A DNA stretch of 64,000 nucleotides from Halolamina salifodinae (GTDB lineage Archaea > Halobacteriota > Halobacteria > Halobacteriales > Haloferacaceae): assembly GCF_017874235.1 (NCBI RefSeq), contig NZ_JAGGLC010000003.1:372001-436000 (forward strand), read 5' to 3'. A program made the translations under genes and the position numbers. Shown piece by piece: positions 1 to 7,981 of the stretch; the stretch's first letter is position 1; the number at the start of each line of letters is the position of its first letter. Below the pieces are notes generated by a model. The model made no database searches, was not told the origin of the DNA, and saw only the letters and a program-made list of their open reading frames with translations.

Positions 1-2
1 GG

Positions 3-1379
3 ACCGATACCGACGACGGCCACAGCCGCCGGCCCGACGACGACCACGAACAGATCGCCGAAATGCAGGAGTGGGAACCCGCGGATATCGACGATGACGG
101 CACCTCGACGACGGAGCGCACCGCCGCCGGCGCCGCCACAGCCGCGACACAGCCCGGCGCGGAGCCGCCGGAAGCATCCCGGAAAGCGGCTGCCAGCCGA
201 GCGACGGCGGCCACCGAATCATCTCCCACGGACGAGCCCGACGGCGACCGACTCGCCGCGCTCGAGTCCCGGATCGAGGCGCTCGAAGCTGCACAGACCG
301 GGAGCGAGCAAGAGACGAGCGAAGCGGCCGAACCCGAGCGCGTCGACGACATCGCTTCCGAGGTCGCGTCGCTCCGGGAGTCCACCGACCGACTCGCCTC
401 GCGGCTCGACGACGCCCTCGACGAACTCGACGCGATCAAGGAGTCCGAGTACGGCGCACTCGCCGAGAAGCGCGAGCGACAGTTCGAGACCGCGGTCAAG
501 TCGATGGTCGCGTTCCACCAGCTCGCGACCGAGGTGCTCGACGTGCGCGTCGAGAACTACGAGCCCGAAGCCGGCCGCGCCGACCCGGAGCGCGTTGCCG
601 TCACGCGCAACCGGATCGGCGACGCGCTCGGCGTCGGCAAGCAGCGTGGTGGCGCCGACATTACCCTCGAACGTGACGAGACCGACTGGCCCGACCCGGA
701 GGAGGCTGCCCGCGGCGAGCAGGTGTTCGGCGAGGACGAGACCAACGAACTTGACCCCGAACCCGAGTCGGCAGCGCCGGACACGGGCGTCTACCCGCCC
801 ATCGCCGGGGACGACGACGATGGCCCTGAAACGGCCGCCACTGAGGAAGCCAGCGAGGCGGATCCAGAGTCCGACGCCCCCGACACGGGCGTCTACCCGC
901 CAATCGGTGGGAATCGGGAGGAGGACGAGGAGGCGGAGCCCACAGAAGCAGAGACAAAAGAGGGCGGCGCCGATTCAGGGGTTCCCGATACGGGTGTCTA
1001 CCCACCGATTGGGGGCGACCAGGATGAAGAGCCGGAAGACGACCCTGAGGGCTCGCTCCCGGCGAGCATACGCCCCGGCAATGACGACGATGGCGGGATC
1101 TCCGAGACCGCGGCCGAGGAAAGTCACGTCGTCGATCCGATCCGGAGCACTGACCACCACAGAGCCGGGCCCCGACTCGACATCGACGCCGAACTACAGG
1201 GGACGGTTCGGACGGCGATAACCGAGGTACGGGCCGCGGCAGACGACCCTTATCCCGCCGGCGAGGCCTACGCCCGAATCATCGGCGAGGCGCCCGTTGG
1301 AGATGGCCCCGCCGCAGCGAGCGACCGGTCGGCGACCGGCGCCGCGGCCGACGTGGCGCTGGACGATGACGACGACTGA
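3..1379 (+). CDS. Hypothetical acidic coiled-coil protein, 5' end outside window
   Basis: The reading frame is open and acidic from the first bases of the window, so the gene probably starts upstream; the ATG at 63 is only the first internal Met. Numbered from that Met (438 residues), residues about 58-130 are heptad-like and charged and look coiled-coil. Residues about 235-325 hold three copies of PDTGVYPPI (at 239, 273 and 308) separated by Asp/Glu-rich linkers. The three copies use different synonymous codons, which suggests the peptide rather than the DNA is conserved. There is no signal peptide or membrane segment in the visible part. I do not recognise the family. It may be a cytoplasmic scaffold or DNA-associated protein, but that is only a guess. 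Confidence 0.75.
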   Translation, partial: TDTDDGHSRRPDDDHEQIAEMQEWEPADIDDDGTSTTERTAAGAATAATQPGAEPPEASRKAAASRATAATESSPTDEPDGDRLAALESRIEALEAAQTGSEQETSEAAEPERVDDIASEVASLRESTDRLASRLDDALDELDAIKESEYGALAEKRERQFETAVKSMVAFHQLATEVLDVRVENYEPEAGRADPERVAVTRNRIGDALGVGKQRGGADITLERDETDWPDPEEAARGEQVFGEDETNELDPEPESAAPDTGVYPPIAGDDDDGPETAATEEASEADPESDAPDTGVYPPIGGNREEDEEAEPTEAETKEGGADSGVPDTGVYPPIGGDQDEEPEDDPEGSLPASIRPGNDDDGGISETAAEESHVVDPIRSTDHHRAGPRLDIDAELQGTVRTAITEVRAAADDPYPAGEAYARIIGEAPVGDGPAAASDRSATGAAADVALDDDDD

Positions 1380-1425
1380 CTCCCGCTTCCGTTCTGCTTA
1401 ACTCCGCGGGCGCGCAAGCCAGCGT

Positions 1426-2088
1426 GTGGATCCGTTCGAAGTGCTCGGAGTCGATCCCGACGCCGACGAGTCGGCGGTCGCCCGAGCCTACCGCGACCGG
1501 GTGAAAGAGACGCACCCGGACCAAGGCGGTTCTCGTGACGCGTTCATGCGGCTCCAGCGGGCCTACACGGCGATCCGGAACGGCGAGGCGTTGATCCAGG
1601 AGGAGAACCCCGATGACGACTCGGTGACTGCCTCGTCCGCCGCCGCGGCGTCGACACCCGGCGAGCCACCGGGTCCCCCGCCGGGAACGGCTCGGATGGA
1701 GTATCTCGACTACGAGGTGCTGGCCGACCACGGCTGGGAAGTCGACGACGAGGACCTGTTCGAGGCGGCCGCAGCGGCCGATCTGGGGCCCGAATCCTAC
1801 GGCCGACTGCTCGTCGAGCGCGAGGAGACGTTACTCGAAGCCGCCGAACGGGCGGGGTTCGCGTGGCCGTTCGCCTGCCGCGGCGGCGCGTGTGCGAACT
1901 GCGCGGTACTCCTCCGCGAGGGGGAGGTGGAGATGGCCCAGAGCCACGTGCTCCCCAACGGGATGGTCGAGGAGGGGATCCGGCTCTCCTGTCTCTGTCG
2001 GCCGCGAAGCGACACGCTCCAGGTGGTCTACAACGTCAAACACCTCCCGGGACTGGACGAACTTCGCCTGCCGTCGCAGCGCTTCTAG
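1426..2088 (+). CDS. J-domain / [2Fe-2S] ferredoxin fusion protein
   Basis: A 220-residue protein with an N-terminal DnaJ-like J domain (residues 1-55, HPD motif at 30-32) joined by a Pro/Ser/Ala linker (about 65-90) to a plant-type ferredoxin domain (91-220). The cluster ligands are visible as C151-x4-C156-x2-C159-x29-C189. The ferredoxin half begins MEYLDYEVL, as in the stand-alone halophilic ferredoxins, including the acidic N-terminal insertion typical of them. The start is a GTG. It probably carries electrons; the J domain could recruit DnaK or an Fe-S assembly chaperone. Its stop codon overlaps that of the convergent gene in a shared CTAG. Confidence 0.9.
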   Translation: MDPFEVLGVDPDADESAVARAYRDRVKETHPDQGGSRDAFMRLQRAYTAIRNGEALIQEENPDDDSVTASSAAAASTPGEPPGPPPGTARMEYLDYEVLADHGWEVDDEDLFEAAAAADLGPESYGRLLVEREETLLEAAERAGFAWPFACRGGACANCAVLLREGEVEMAQSHVLPNGMVEEGIRLSCLCRPRSDTLQVVYNVKHLPGLDELRLPSQRF

Positions 2089-2414
2089 TCGAGTCGTGGG
2101 TTCGTCCACGCCAGTTCGCTGTCGACGTGTTCGAGCGCGCGCTCGGGGTCGTCGACGGCCTGGCCCAGCGGTCGCGCGCTGCCCAGATCCGGGCCCACAT
2201 CGGTGATTCTGACTGCGGCGACACAGCGTGTTCGTGTCGAGTGATACACAGCTTCCTCCGCGCCGGCGAGCACCCCGACCAGCGTCCGGTTGCCGATGTC
2301 GGCGTCGTAGAGCCTGTCGGCGGTTCGCTCTCGGAGCGCCGCGTCGGGCGTTCGCGGGCGCAGCGCTTGGACGAGCGCGTCGAACGGCCGCAGGGTGCGC
2401 GTTCGAGTAGCCAT
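2085..2414 (-). CDS. Conserved haloarchaeal hypothetical protein
   Basis: A 109-residue soluble protein starting at an ATG (MATRTRTLRPFDALVQALRP). The N-terminus is basic, the rest is acidic and has strong GC bias at third positions, which supports coding. The core alternates short hydrophobic strands (TLVGVLAG, VAAVRITDVG) and ends WTNPRLD. I do not recognise a domain. The frame is open much further upstream, but that extension runs antisense to the cupin gene and is a high-GC artefact. Its stop overlaps the stop of the convergent ferredoxin gene by four bases (CTAG). Confidence 0.65.
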   Translation of the reverse strand: MATRTRTLRPFDALVQALRPRTPDAALRERTADRLYDADIGNRTLVGVLAGAEEAVYHSTRTRCVAAVRITDVGPDLGSARPLGQAVDDPERALEHVDSELAWTNPRLD

Positions 2415-2583
2415 ACTTCCCGCTCCACACGGGAGGGTAAAGGGAGTGAGCCATGCCCGGAGTGAAAGTGAAGGATACGGCGAAAGTGAACCGTGCGGCC
2501 GAACGCGGGGGGGTCGGCGCCGACCACCGGCGACGCCCGCCGGACGCACAACAGTGATGTGGACCCCCGCCCACCGCCCGGGT

Positions 2584-2928
2584 ATGGAGTACGTGGCGTT
2601 CGACGAGGCCGAGACGTACGAACCCGACGAGGGCTGGCAGCGACGGGCCCTCGCCGGCAGCGACCGGTTCACCTTTGAGTGGTTCGAGAAGCCGCCGGGC
2701 CACTCCTCGCCGATGCACGACCACGAGAACGAACAGGTCTGTCTCTGTCTGGAGGGCGAACTCACCGTCCACACCGAGGGGGATTCGGTGACGCTCTCGA
2801 AGAACGACTCTGTCCACCTCGCGGCCTGGGAATCCCACCGCGTCGAGAACGAGTCCGGCGAGCGCGCGGTCGGTCTGGACGTGTTCGCGCCCGGCCGTGG
2901 TTTCGACTTCTGGACCGACCGCGACTGA
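2584..2928 (+). CDS. Cupin domain protein
   Basis: A 114-residue single-domain cupin. Motif 1 is visible as H45-D-H47 (MHDHENEQVCLCLEGEL) with the conserved glycine of the barrel, and motif 2 as HLAAWESHRVEN. Small cupins of this type bind a metal through the histidines; the substrate cannot be read from the sequence. It sits alone between a convergent pair and a metal-binding protein gene. The ATG at 2584 matches the usual start of these proteins. Confidence 0.88.
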   Translation: MEYVAFDEAETYEPDEGWQRRALAGSDRFTFEWFEKPPGHSSPMHDHENEQVCLCLEGELTVHTEGDSVTLSKNDSVHLAAWESHRVENESGERAVGLDVFAPGRGFDFWTDRD

Positions 2929-3010
2929 TCTCCCAGTGCGCGCTTGGCGACCGCGCGCCACGGATGTGGTGACCGAAACGCTCTCCATCCGTAGTGCCCT
3001 ATTTGGACGC

Positions 3011-3208
3011 ATGGCACAGGATATTGCCGTCGAAGGCATGGCCTGCGGTAGCTGTGAAGAGGCAGTCGAAACGGCGGTCGCCGCGCTCGAGGGCACCGAG
3101 TCCGTCGAGGCCGACAACACCACCGACACCGTCGAGATCGAGGGCGAGGTCGACTCCGACTCAGTGGCCGACGCCATCGAGGACGCCGGCTACACTGTCC
3201 TGGGCTGA
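3011..3208 (+). CDS. Heavy-metal-associated (HMA) domain protein, CopZ-like
   Basis: A 65-residue ferredoxin-fold metal chaperone. The metal site is GMACGSC, with Cys12 and Cys15 as the CxxC ligands, close to the N-terminus as expected for the family. The rest is strongly acidic. It probably carries Cu(I) to a P-type ATPase or regulator, as other small HMA proteins do, but no ATPase is present in this window. It converges on the FtsZ-like gene with a six-base gap. Confidence 0.9.
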   Translation: MAQDIAVEGMACGSCEEAVETAVAALEGTESVEADNTTDTVEIEGEVDSDSVADAIEDAGYTVLG

Positions 3209-3214
3209 GTCGGT

Positions 3215-4300
3215 CTAGTCGCCGTTTTCCGATTGTCCGCGTTCGAGTAGCGACATGACCCGCTCGGGTCGGTTCATCCCGGCACAGACCGACAGCACCG
3301 TCAGGTCGAGACCGTCCTCCACTGGTGTGTCGCCGCCGCGAACTGCGCCACCCCCGATAGCCTCGTCGAGGCTCCGACGCGCGTCGACGATGGCCTCACG
3401 GTTGAGCCACTCCGGCGGCCCCATCGTGACCAGCAGCGCTCGCGTCGCCAGCGAGAGGTCCGTATCGGCGGAGCGCTGGCGGAACAGCGAGCGCCGGACC
3501 GAGGTTTCGATGGTGCTGTAGCTCTCGATCCCGTCGGGCGACTCGGATTTCGAGCGCAGGCGGTCGAGGAAGGAGGGTTCCTCCCGGACCTGCTCGCGCC
3601 AGTAGCCGACGGTCGCGTAGCCACCCTCTCCCAGCGTGGCGATGATCTCGCTGGCATCGACGACGCTCTCACCGACTGCGGCGGCGTCAGCGGCCTCGCC
3701 CGCGCCAAACAGCGCGGCGACCCACTCGGCGATAGTCGCGTTCACGTCAGCATAGGCGTCGGCGGCGTCCGCCTCGGCCGGCCGCTCCTCAGGGGCGTCG
3801 AGGCGGCCGTTATCGAACAGTAGCTGTGTGTCGGCGGTGGCTTCGAGCCCCAGCAGCCCCGCGCGGGCGTTCGCGACGACGCCGGCTGCCTCTTCTTCGG
3901 TCGGTTCCGGGAGGACTGTCAGCGCGTACACCGGGATGTCGATGACGTTCCGGAGCGTGTCGATCAGGACCGGCGCGGCCCCGGCGCCGGTCGCGCCGCC
4001 GACGCCGACGGGGACGAGCACGCCGTCGGCGGCCGCGGGGACGGCGTCGGTCGCCGACCGGCTGAGTTCCCGCGCGTTCCCCTCGGCTGCGGTGCGGACG
4101 GCCGTCGCGTCGGCCGAGCGGGCGGTGGTACCGAACGCGTGGCGGTGCTCCCGGGGGAGATCGAGGTCGGCGAGCGCCTCGGGATCGGTGTCGAAGGCGG
4201 CGACGGCGGCGACCGAGGGGCGGTCGTCGGGGTCGGCCGCCGCGAGGCGTGCCGCCAGCCGACCACCCGCGCCACCGACGCCGAGGACGGCGAGTTTCAC
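3215..4300 (-). CDS. Tubulin/FtsZ-superfamily protein, divergent CetZ-like
   Basis: A 361-residue protein starting at a GTG (VKLAVLGVGGAGGR). The nucleotide-binding T1 loop is GVGGAGGR (residues 7-14) and the tubulin signature loop T4 reads GGATGAG (101-107), a variant of the usual GGGTGSG. An N-terminal GTPase fold and a C-terminal domain ending in a short charged tail fit the family length. It lacks the strong conservation of cell-division FtsZ1/FtsZ2, so it is better called a non-canonical FtsZ/CetZ-group protein. CetZ proteins act in cell shape and motility in haloarchaea; whether this one does is inference. A start further upstream is possible but adds only a basic tail unlike the family. 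Confidence 0.85.
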   Translation of the reverse strand: MKLAVLGVGGAGGRLAARLAAADPDDRPSVAAVAAFDTDPEALADLDLPREHRHAFGTTARSADATAVRTAAEGNARELSRSATDAVPAAADGVLVPVGVGGATGAGAAPVLIDTLRNVIDIPVYALTVLPEPTEEEAAGVVANARAGLLGLEATADTQLLFDNGRLDAPEERPAEADAADAYADVNATIAEWVAALFGAGEAADAAAVGESVVDASEIIATLGEGGYATVGYWREQVREEPSFLDRLRSKSESPDGIESYSTIETSVRRSLFRQRSADTDLSLATRALLVTMGPPEWLNREAIVDARRSLDEAIGGGAVRGGDTPVEDGLDLTVLSVCAGMNRPERVMSLLERGQSENGD

Positions 4301-4384
4301 GGTTCGGCGTTGCCCCCCGGCGGCAAAGGTGCTTCGTCGCGCGCCGGGCAAGCGCATTTCCGACTGCCCGCTGTAGCCGGGCTT

Positions 4385-5407
4385 ATGACTGCGAGCCCCC
4401 CGGCCGTCGACGAGACCCGAATCGGCCGGACGCCGCTGCTCGAACTCGCGCTCGATGTGGCGCCGACGGTGTACGCCAAAGCCGAGTGGTACAATCTCCC
4501 TAGTCTCGGCTACGGCGGCGGGTCAGTGAAGACCCGGATCGCCCGCGAGATGCTCGACGGCGCCGAGGAACGCGGCGACCTCGACCCCGGCATGCGGATC
4601 GTCGAACCCACCAGCGGCAACACTGGCAGCGAAATCGCCCGGCTCGGCGTCGCTCGAGGGTACGACGTGACCATCGTGATGCCAGACGACGCCGCCGCGG
4701 GGAAGGTCGGTGCGGTCCGCGACGCCGGCGCCGAGATCGAGTTCGTCGCCGCGGAAGCGGGCTACGACGCCTGTATCGAGCGCTGCGACGAGATCGTTGC
4801 CGACGACTCCGAGGGAATCTACGAGCCCAACCAGTACGAGAACCCCGACAACCCGGGCGCCCACGAGCGTACGACAGCCGCCGAGATCTGGGAACAGACC
4901 GACGGCGGCCTCACCCACTTCGTCGCCGGCGTCGGGACTGGGGGGACCGTCACGGGGGCGGGAAGAGGACTACACGACCGCGGGGACGTCGAGGTCGTGG
5001 GGTTCGAGCCGGTAAATCCGACCCACGCCATCGGCGGCCTGAAGTATCTCCGTTCGGACAGTTCGATCCACCCCGGGACGTACGACGAGTCGGTGCTCGA
5101 CCGCAAGCTGTACGTCGAGACCGCCGACGCCGACGACGACGCCCGGGACCTGCGCGAGCGCTACGCCGATAGACCGGTCGAAGTCGCTGACCTGGGTCAG
5201 TATGACGAGGCGACGGTCCGAGAAAATCTGCGCGTCGACGACCAGTTCCTCGTCGGGCCCTCCAGCGGCGCTGGGGTAGCGGCGATCCGCCAACTCGACG
5301 CCGCTGGCGAACTGGACGGCGACGACGTGGTGGTCACGATGCTCCCCGACCGCGGCGACAAGTACGCCGACGGCCTCTGGGAGGGGTACGTCGACAGCGC
5401 TGACTGA
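4385..5407 (+). CDS. Cysteine synthase-family PLP enzyme
   Basis: A 340-residue fold-type II PLP enzyme. Visible landmarks are the PLP lysine in GGGSVKTR (K49), the substrate loop EPTSGNTGSE, the phosphate-binding loop GVGTGGTVTGAGR and the C-terminal PSSGAGVAA. These fit O-acetylserine sulfhydrylase or cystathionine beta-synthase-like enzymes that make cysteine or a related thioether. The exact substrate is not readable. A GC-rich inverted repeat (GCCCG...CGGGC) ends two bases before the ATG. Confidence 0.88.
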   Translation: MTASPPAVDETRIGRTPLLELALDVAPTVYAKAEWYNLPSLGYGGGSVKTRIAREMLDGAEERGDLDPGMRIVEPTSGNTGSEIARLGVARGYDVTIVMPDDAAAGKVGAVRDAGAEIEFVAAEAGYDACIERCDEIVADDSEGIYEPNQYENPDNPGAHERTTAAEIWEQTDGGLTHFVAGVGTGGTVTGAGRGLHDRGDVEVVGFEPVNPTHAIGGLKYLRSDSSIHPGTYDESVLDRKLYVETADADDDARDLRERYADRPVEVADLGQYDEATVRENLRVDDQFLVGPSSGAGVAAIRQLDAAGELDGDDVVVTMLPDRGDKYADGLWEGYVDSAD

Positions 5408-5531
5408 CCGTCGGCTGGCGCGGCGATCAGGCCCCCTGCGTCAGAAGCACTATATCGGCTCGTCCCTGTAGTCTTGCCCGAGAGATGCGTCCGAACCGAC
5501 CACGGGACCGACTGGGAGGCGGCTGTTGACC

Positions 5532-6242
5532 ATGCTCGACAGCCTGCTCACCGACGCCCGGTCGAGCGACCACCAGTTCGTTATCCACTCCGACGACCCC
5601 GAGACGGCGGCGGCGGACTGGTTCCGGAACCACAACGTCGACGTGACCCACCGCCCGCTGCCGGAGGGGATCCCGCGCCCGTTCCTCGTCGTCGAGCGTG
5701 ACGGGGAGTTCGTGGGGGTGCTGGACCTCGAGGAGGTCGAACGCCTCCTCGAACCGCCGGTCGAGCCGCCGGCCCCTCGCGAGGAGCTCTCCGAGGGCCA
5801 TCGGGGGTTCTTCGAGGCGCTGTCCGACACCGTGTTCACCTCGATCAGTCGCCGGGAACTACTGGCCGTGAGCCGGGAGATCGAGGACCGCGCCCACCGC
5901 GTCGGCGACGGCACCCTGCACGTGAGCTTCCAGCGCCTCTCGGCGTTCCAGTCCCAGCGGCGGGTGTACGAGCAGATCGCCGCGGAGACGACGCTGGACA
6001 TCCACATCCATGGCGTCGACGACTGGACGCCGCCGGAGAGTCAGGCGATCAGCTACCACGCCCACCAGGACGGGCGACTGGAGCCCTACTGGGTACTGGC
6101 GTTCGACGGCGGCCCCGAGGAGATGCAGCCCTCCGGCCTCGTCGCCGAGGAACGGCCCGGCGAGGGGTTCACCGGCTTCTGGACCGACGACGGGGAGACG
6201 GTCGAACGGGTTCTCTCGAGCGTCGCGTCCGTAACCGTGTAG
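5532..6242 (+). CDS. DICT sensory domain protein
   Basis: A 236-residue soluble protein. The central part (about 90-225) resembles the DICT domain, a haloarchaeal and cyanobacterial sensory module found near GGDEF, HTH and other signal proteins. There is no HTH, kinase or output domain here, so it probably acts through a partner. The ATG at 5532 is preferred over the TTG two codons upstream. It lies alone, with the molybdate transporter gene 185 bases downstream on the same strand. Confidence 0.8.
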   Translation: MLDSLLTDARSSDHQFVIHSDDPETAAADWFRNHNVDVTHRPLPEGIPRPFLVVERDGEFVGVLDLEEVERLLEPPVEPPAPREELSEGHRGFFEALSDTVFTSISRRELLAVSREIEDRAHRVGDGTLHVSFQRLSAFQSQRRVYEQIAAETTLDIHIHGVDDWTPPESQAISYHAHQDGRLEPYWVLAFDGGPEEMQPSGLVAEERPGEGFTGFWTDDGETVERVLSSVASVTV

Positions 6243-6427
6243 CTGTCGGGAGCCGTCGAACAGCTGACACGCGAGCTGACAAGCGGACCGACGCGCCGGA
6301 TGGGGCCCCCGCCCGACACAACCGATAACGCGAACGTGTTCGGGAAACTGATACCGGTTTCGCAACGGGTTGGCCGAACCCTTCTCACCGGAAAGACTGA
6401 TACGGGAGTCGTTCCAGAACCGTAGTA

Positions 6428-7516
6428 GTGGGCGAACTACGGATCTCCTCCAGGGTCGACTCCGTTTCGTTCACCAGGCGCGAGCTGACCGGCGCGTTAG
6501 GGGATTCGGTTACGGTGCTCCCCATCGTCGTCGCCGTCGGCGCGCTGACGGAGCTCTCGCTCGCCCGGATGCTGCTGGGGTTCGGGGCGTTCCAGATCAT
6601 CTGGGGGCTCTGGTACGGGCTCCCGGTTTCCGTCGAGCCGATGAAGGCGCTGGCGGCGCTGGCGATCGGCGGCACCCTCGGGGCCGCTGAGTTGGCGGTC
6701 GCGGGCCTGTTGGCCGGCGTCGCGCTGGTGGCCATCGGCGCCACGGGCTCGCTTGACCGGATCGCTCGGTACGTCGGCGAGCCAGTCACCCGCGGGGTCC
6801 AGTTGGCCGTCGCGCTGATCCTGCTCCGAACCGGCGTCGGCCTCGGCGTCGGCGACCCCGCGCTGGCGCTCGCGGGGGTCGTCGCCGCCGGCGCCGTCGT
6901 CCTCGCGGGCTACCGCCGGGCGAGCGCGCTGGTCGTGCTCGCACTGGGGCTCGCGCTGGCGCTCCGGAGCACGGGCGTGCCTGCTCTCGCGCTCCCCTCG
7001 CTGACGCTCTCCCTCCCCGACCCCGCCGGACTCACCGCCGGCGCCGCCGAGGCCACCGCGGCGCAGTTGGCGATGACCGTGGGGAACGCCGCCGTCGCGA
7101 CCGCGTTGCTGCTTTCGGAGTACTACGACGCCGACGTGACCCCGGACGACCTGGCGACCAGCATGGGCGCGATGAACCTCGCGGCCGTGCCACTGGGCGC
7201 GCTGCCGATGTGCCACGGCTCCGGCGGCGTCGCGGGCAAGCACGCCTTCGGTGCCCGGACCGCCGGCGCGAACGTGCTGCTGGGCGGGCTCTACGGCCTC
7301 GCCGCGCTCGGCACGGCGGCGGTGACGGCGTTCCCGACGACGGTGCTGGGTGTCGTGCTGGCACTGGTCGCCCTGGAGTTGGGTCGCTCCGCATTCAGTA
7401 CTGATGATCTGGCGACGACGGTTGCGGTTGGTGCGCTGGGGCTGGTGACGAACGTCGGTGTGGCGTTCGTCGTCGGCGTTGGATGGTGGGTTGTTCGTGA
7501 TCGGTTCAGTTTGTAG
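6428..7516 (+). CDS. MOT1-family molybdate (sulfate-like) transporter
   Basis: A 362-residue, very hydrophobic protein with about 10 membrane segments and a GTG start. The two family motifs are visible: GLWYGLPVSVEPMKALAA near residue 58 and PMCHGSGGVAGKHAFGARTAG near residue 258. MOT1 proteins import molybdate and are distant SulP relatives. A molybdopterin-domain protein is encoded elsewhere in this window, so a molybdenum demand is plausible. Specificity for molybdate over tungstate or sulfate is not proven. Confidence 0.85.
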   Translation: MGELRISSRVDSVSFTRRELTGALGDSVTVLPIVVAVGALTELSLARMLLGFGAFQIIWGLWYGLPVSVEPMKALAALAIGGTLGAAELAVAGLLAGVALVAIGATGSLDRIARYVGEPVTRGVQLAVALILLRTGVGLGVGDPALALAGVVAAGAVVLAGYRRASALVVLALGLALALRSTGVPALALPSLTLSLPDPAGLTAGAAEATAAQLAMTVGNAAVATALLLSEYYDADVTPDDLATSMGAMNLAAVPLGALPMCHGSGGVAGKHAFGARTAGANVLLGGLYGLAALGTAAVTAFPTTVLGVVLALVALELGRSAFSTDDLATTVAVGALGLVTNVGVAFVVGVGWWVVRDRFSL

Positions 7517-7981
7517 GTGGGTTTGAGGAGAGCGGTTGATTGGCGATTAGGGTTGTCAGCGACAGCACCAGCAGCCTCTATCGTTGGCAACTGAGAGACC
7601 ACAGGGCGCTGGACACAGAGTCCGGCGCTGCGCCGATTCCCCACTCCTCCCCCGCGGGGGTCAACGACCGACGTCCGCGAGGCGTCCACCGCCCCACGAA
7701 CGCGGCGGCGGTGGTGCGAAGCGGTCGCGCCTCCGTGCGCGACCCGAGCGCGAGGGTCCCGCGAGCGAAGCGAGTGGGACCACGAGGGAGCTTGCTCCCT
7801 CGGAGGACGAGCGAGGGTTAAGCCCGAGCGAGTCGGCTGGGGAGGCTGTGGCCGATGAACGGTCAGCGGTGCGGTCACAAGTGGTCAAGCATCGAGATGC
7901 TGTCGGTGCAGCTGACAGCAGTCGTTGCACCTCAAGAACCGGCCAATACCTCAAAAACAGAATATCGACCGAATAAGCGTC
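7517..7981. other. 465-base intergenic region with hairpins
   Basis: Lies between two convergent transporter genes. I see no credible gene. Bases about 7735-7800 contain GCGAGC-GAA-GCGAG type repeats and a perfect stem CGAGGGAGC/GCTCCCTCG at 7778-7797, resembling the hairpins found inside five coding regions of this window. A stem AGCATC-GA-GATGCT lies near 7888. The region just upstream of 7981 is AT-richer (CCTCAAAAACAGAATAT) and may hold a transcription terminator for either gene. Confidence 0.5.

Noticed and set aside
1831-3177. A 448-codon minus-strand frame covering the ferredoxin, cupin and HMA genes
   Set aside because: It crosses three supported genes and has no domain; only the overlapping 109-residue gene at 2085-2414, in a different frame, is accepted.
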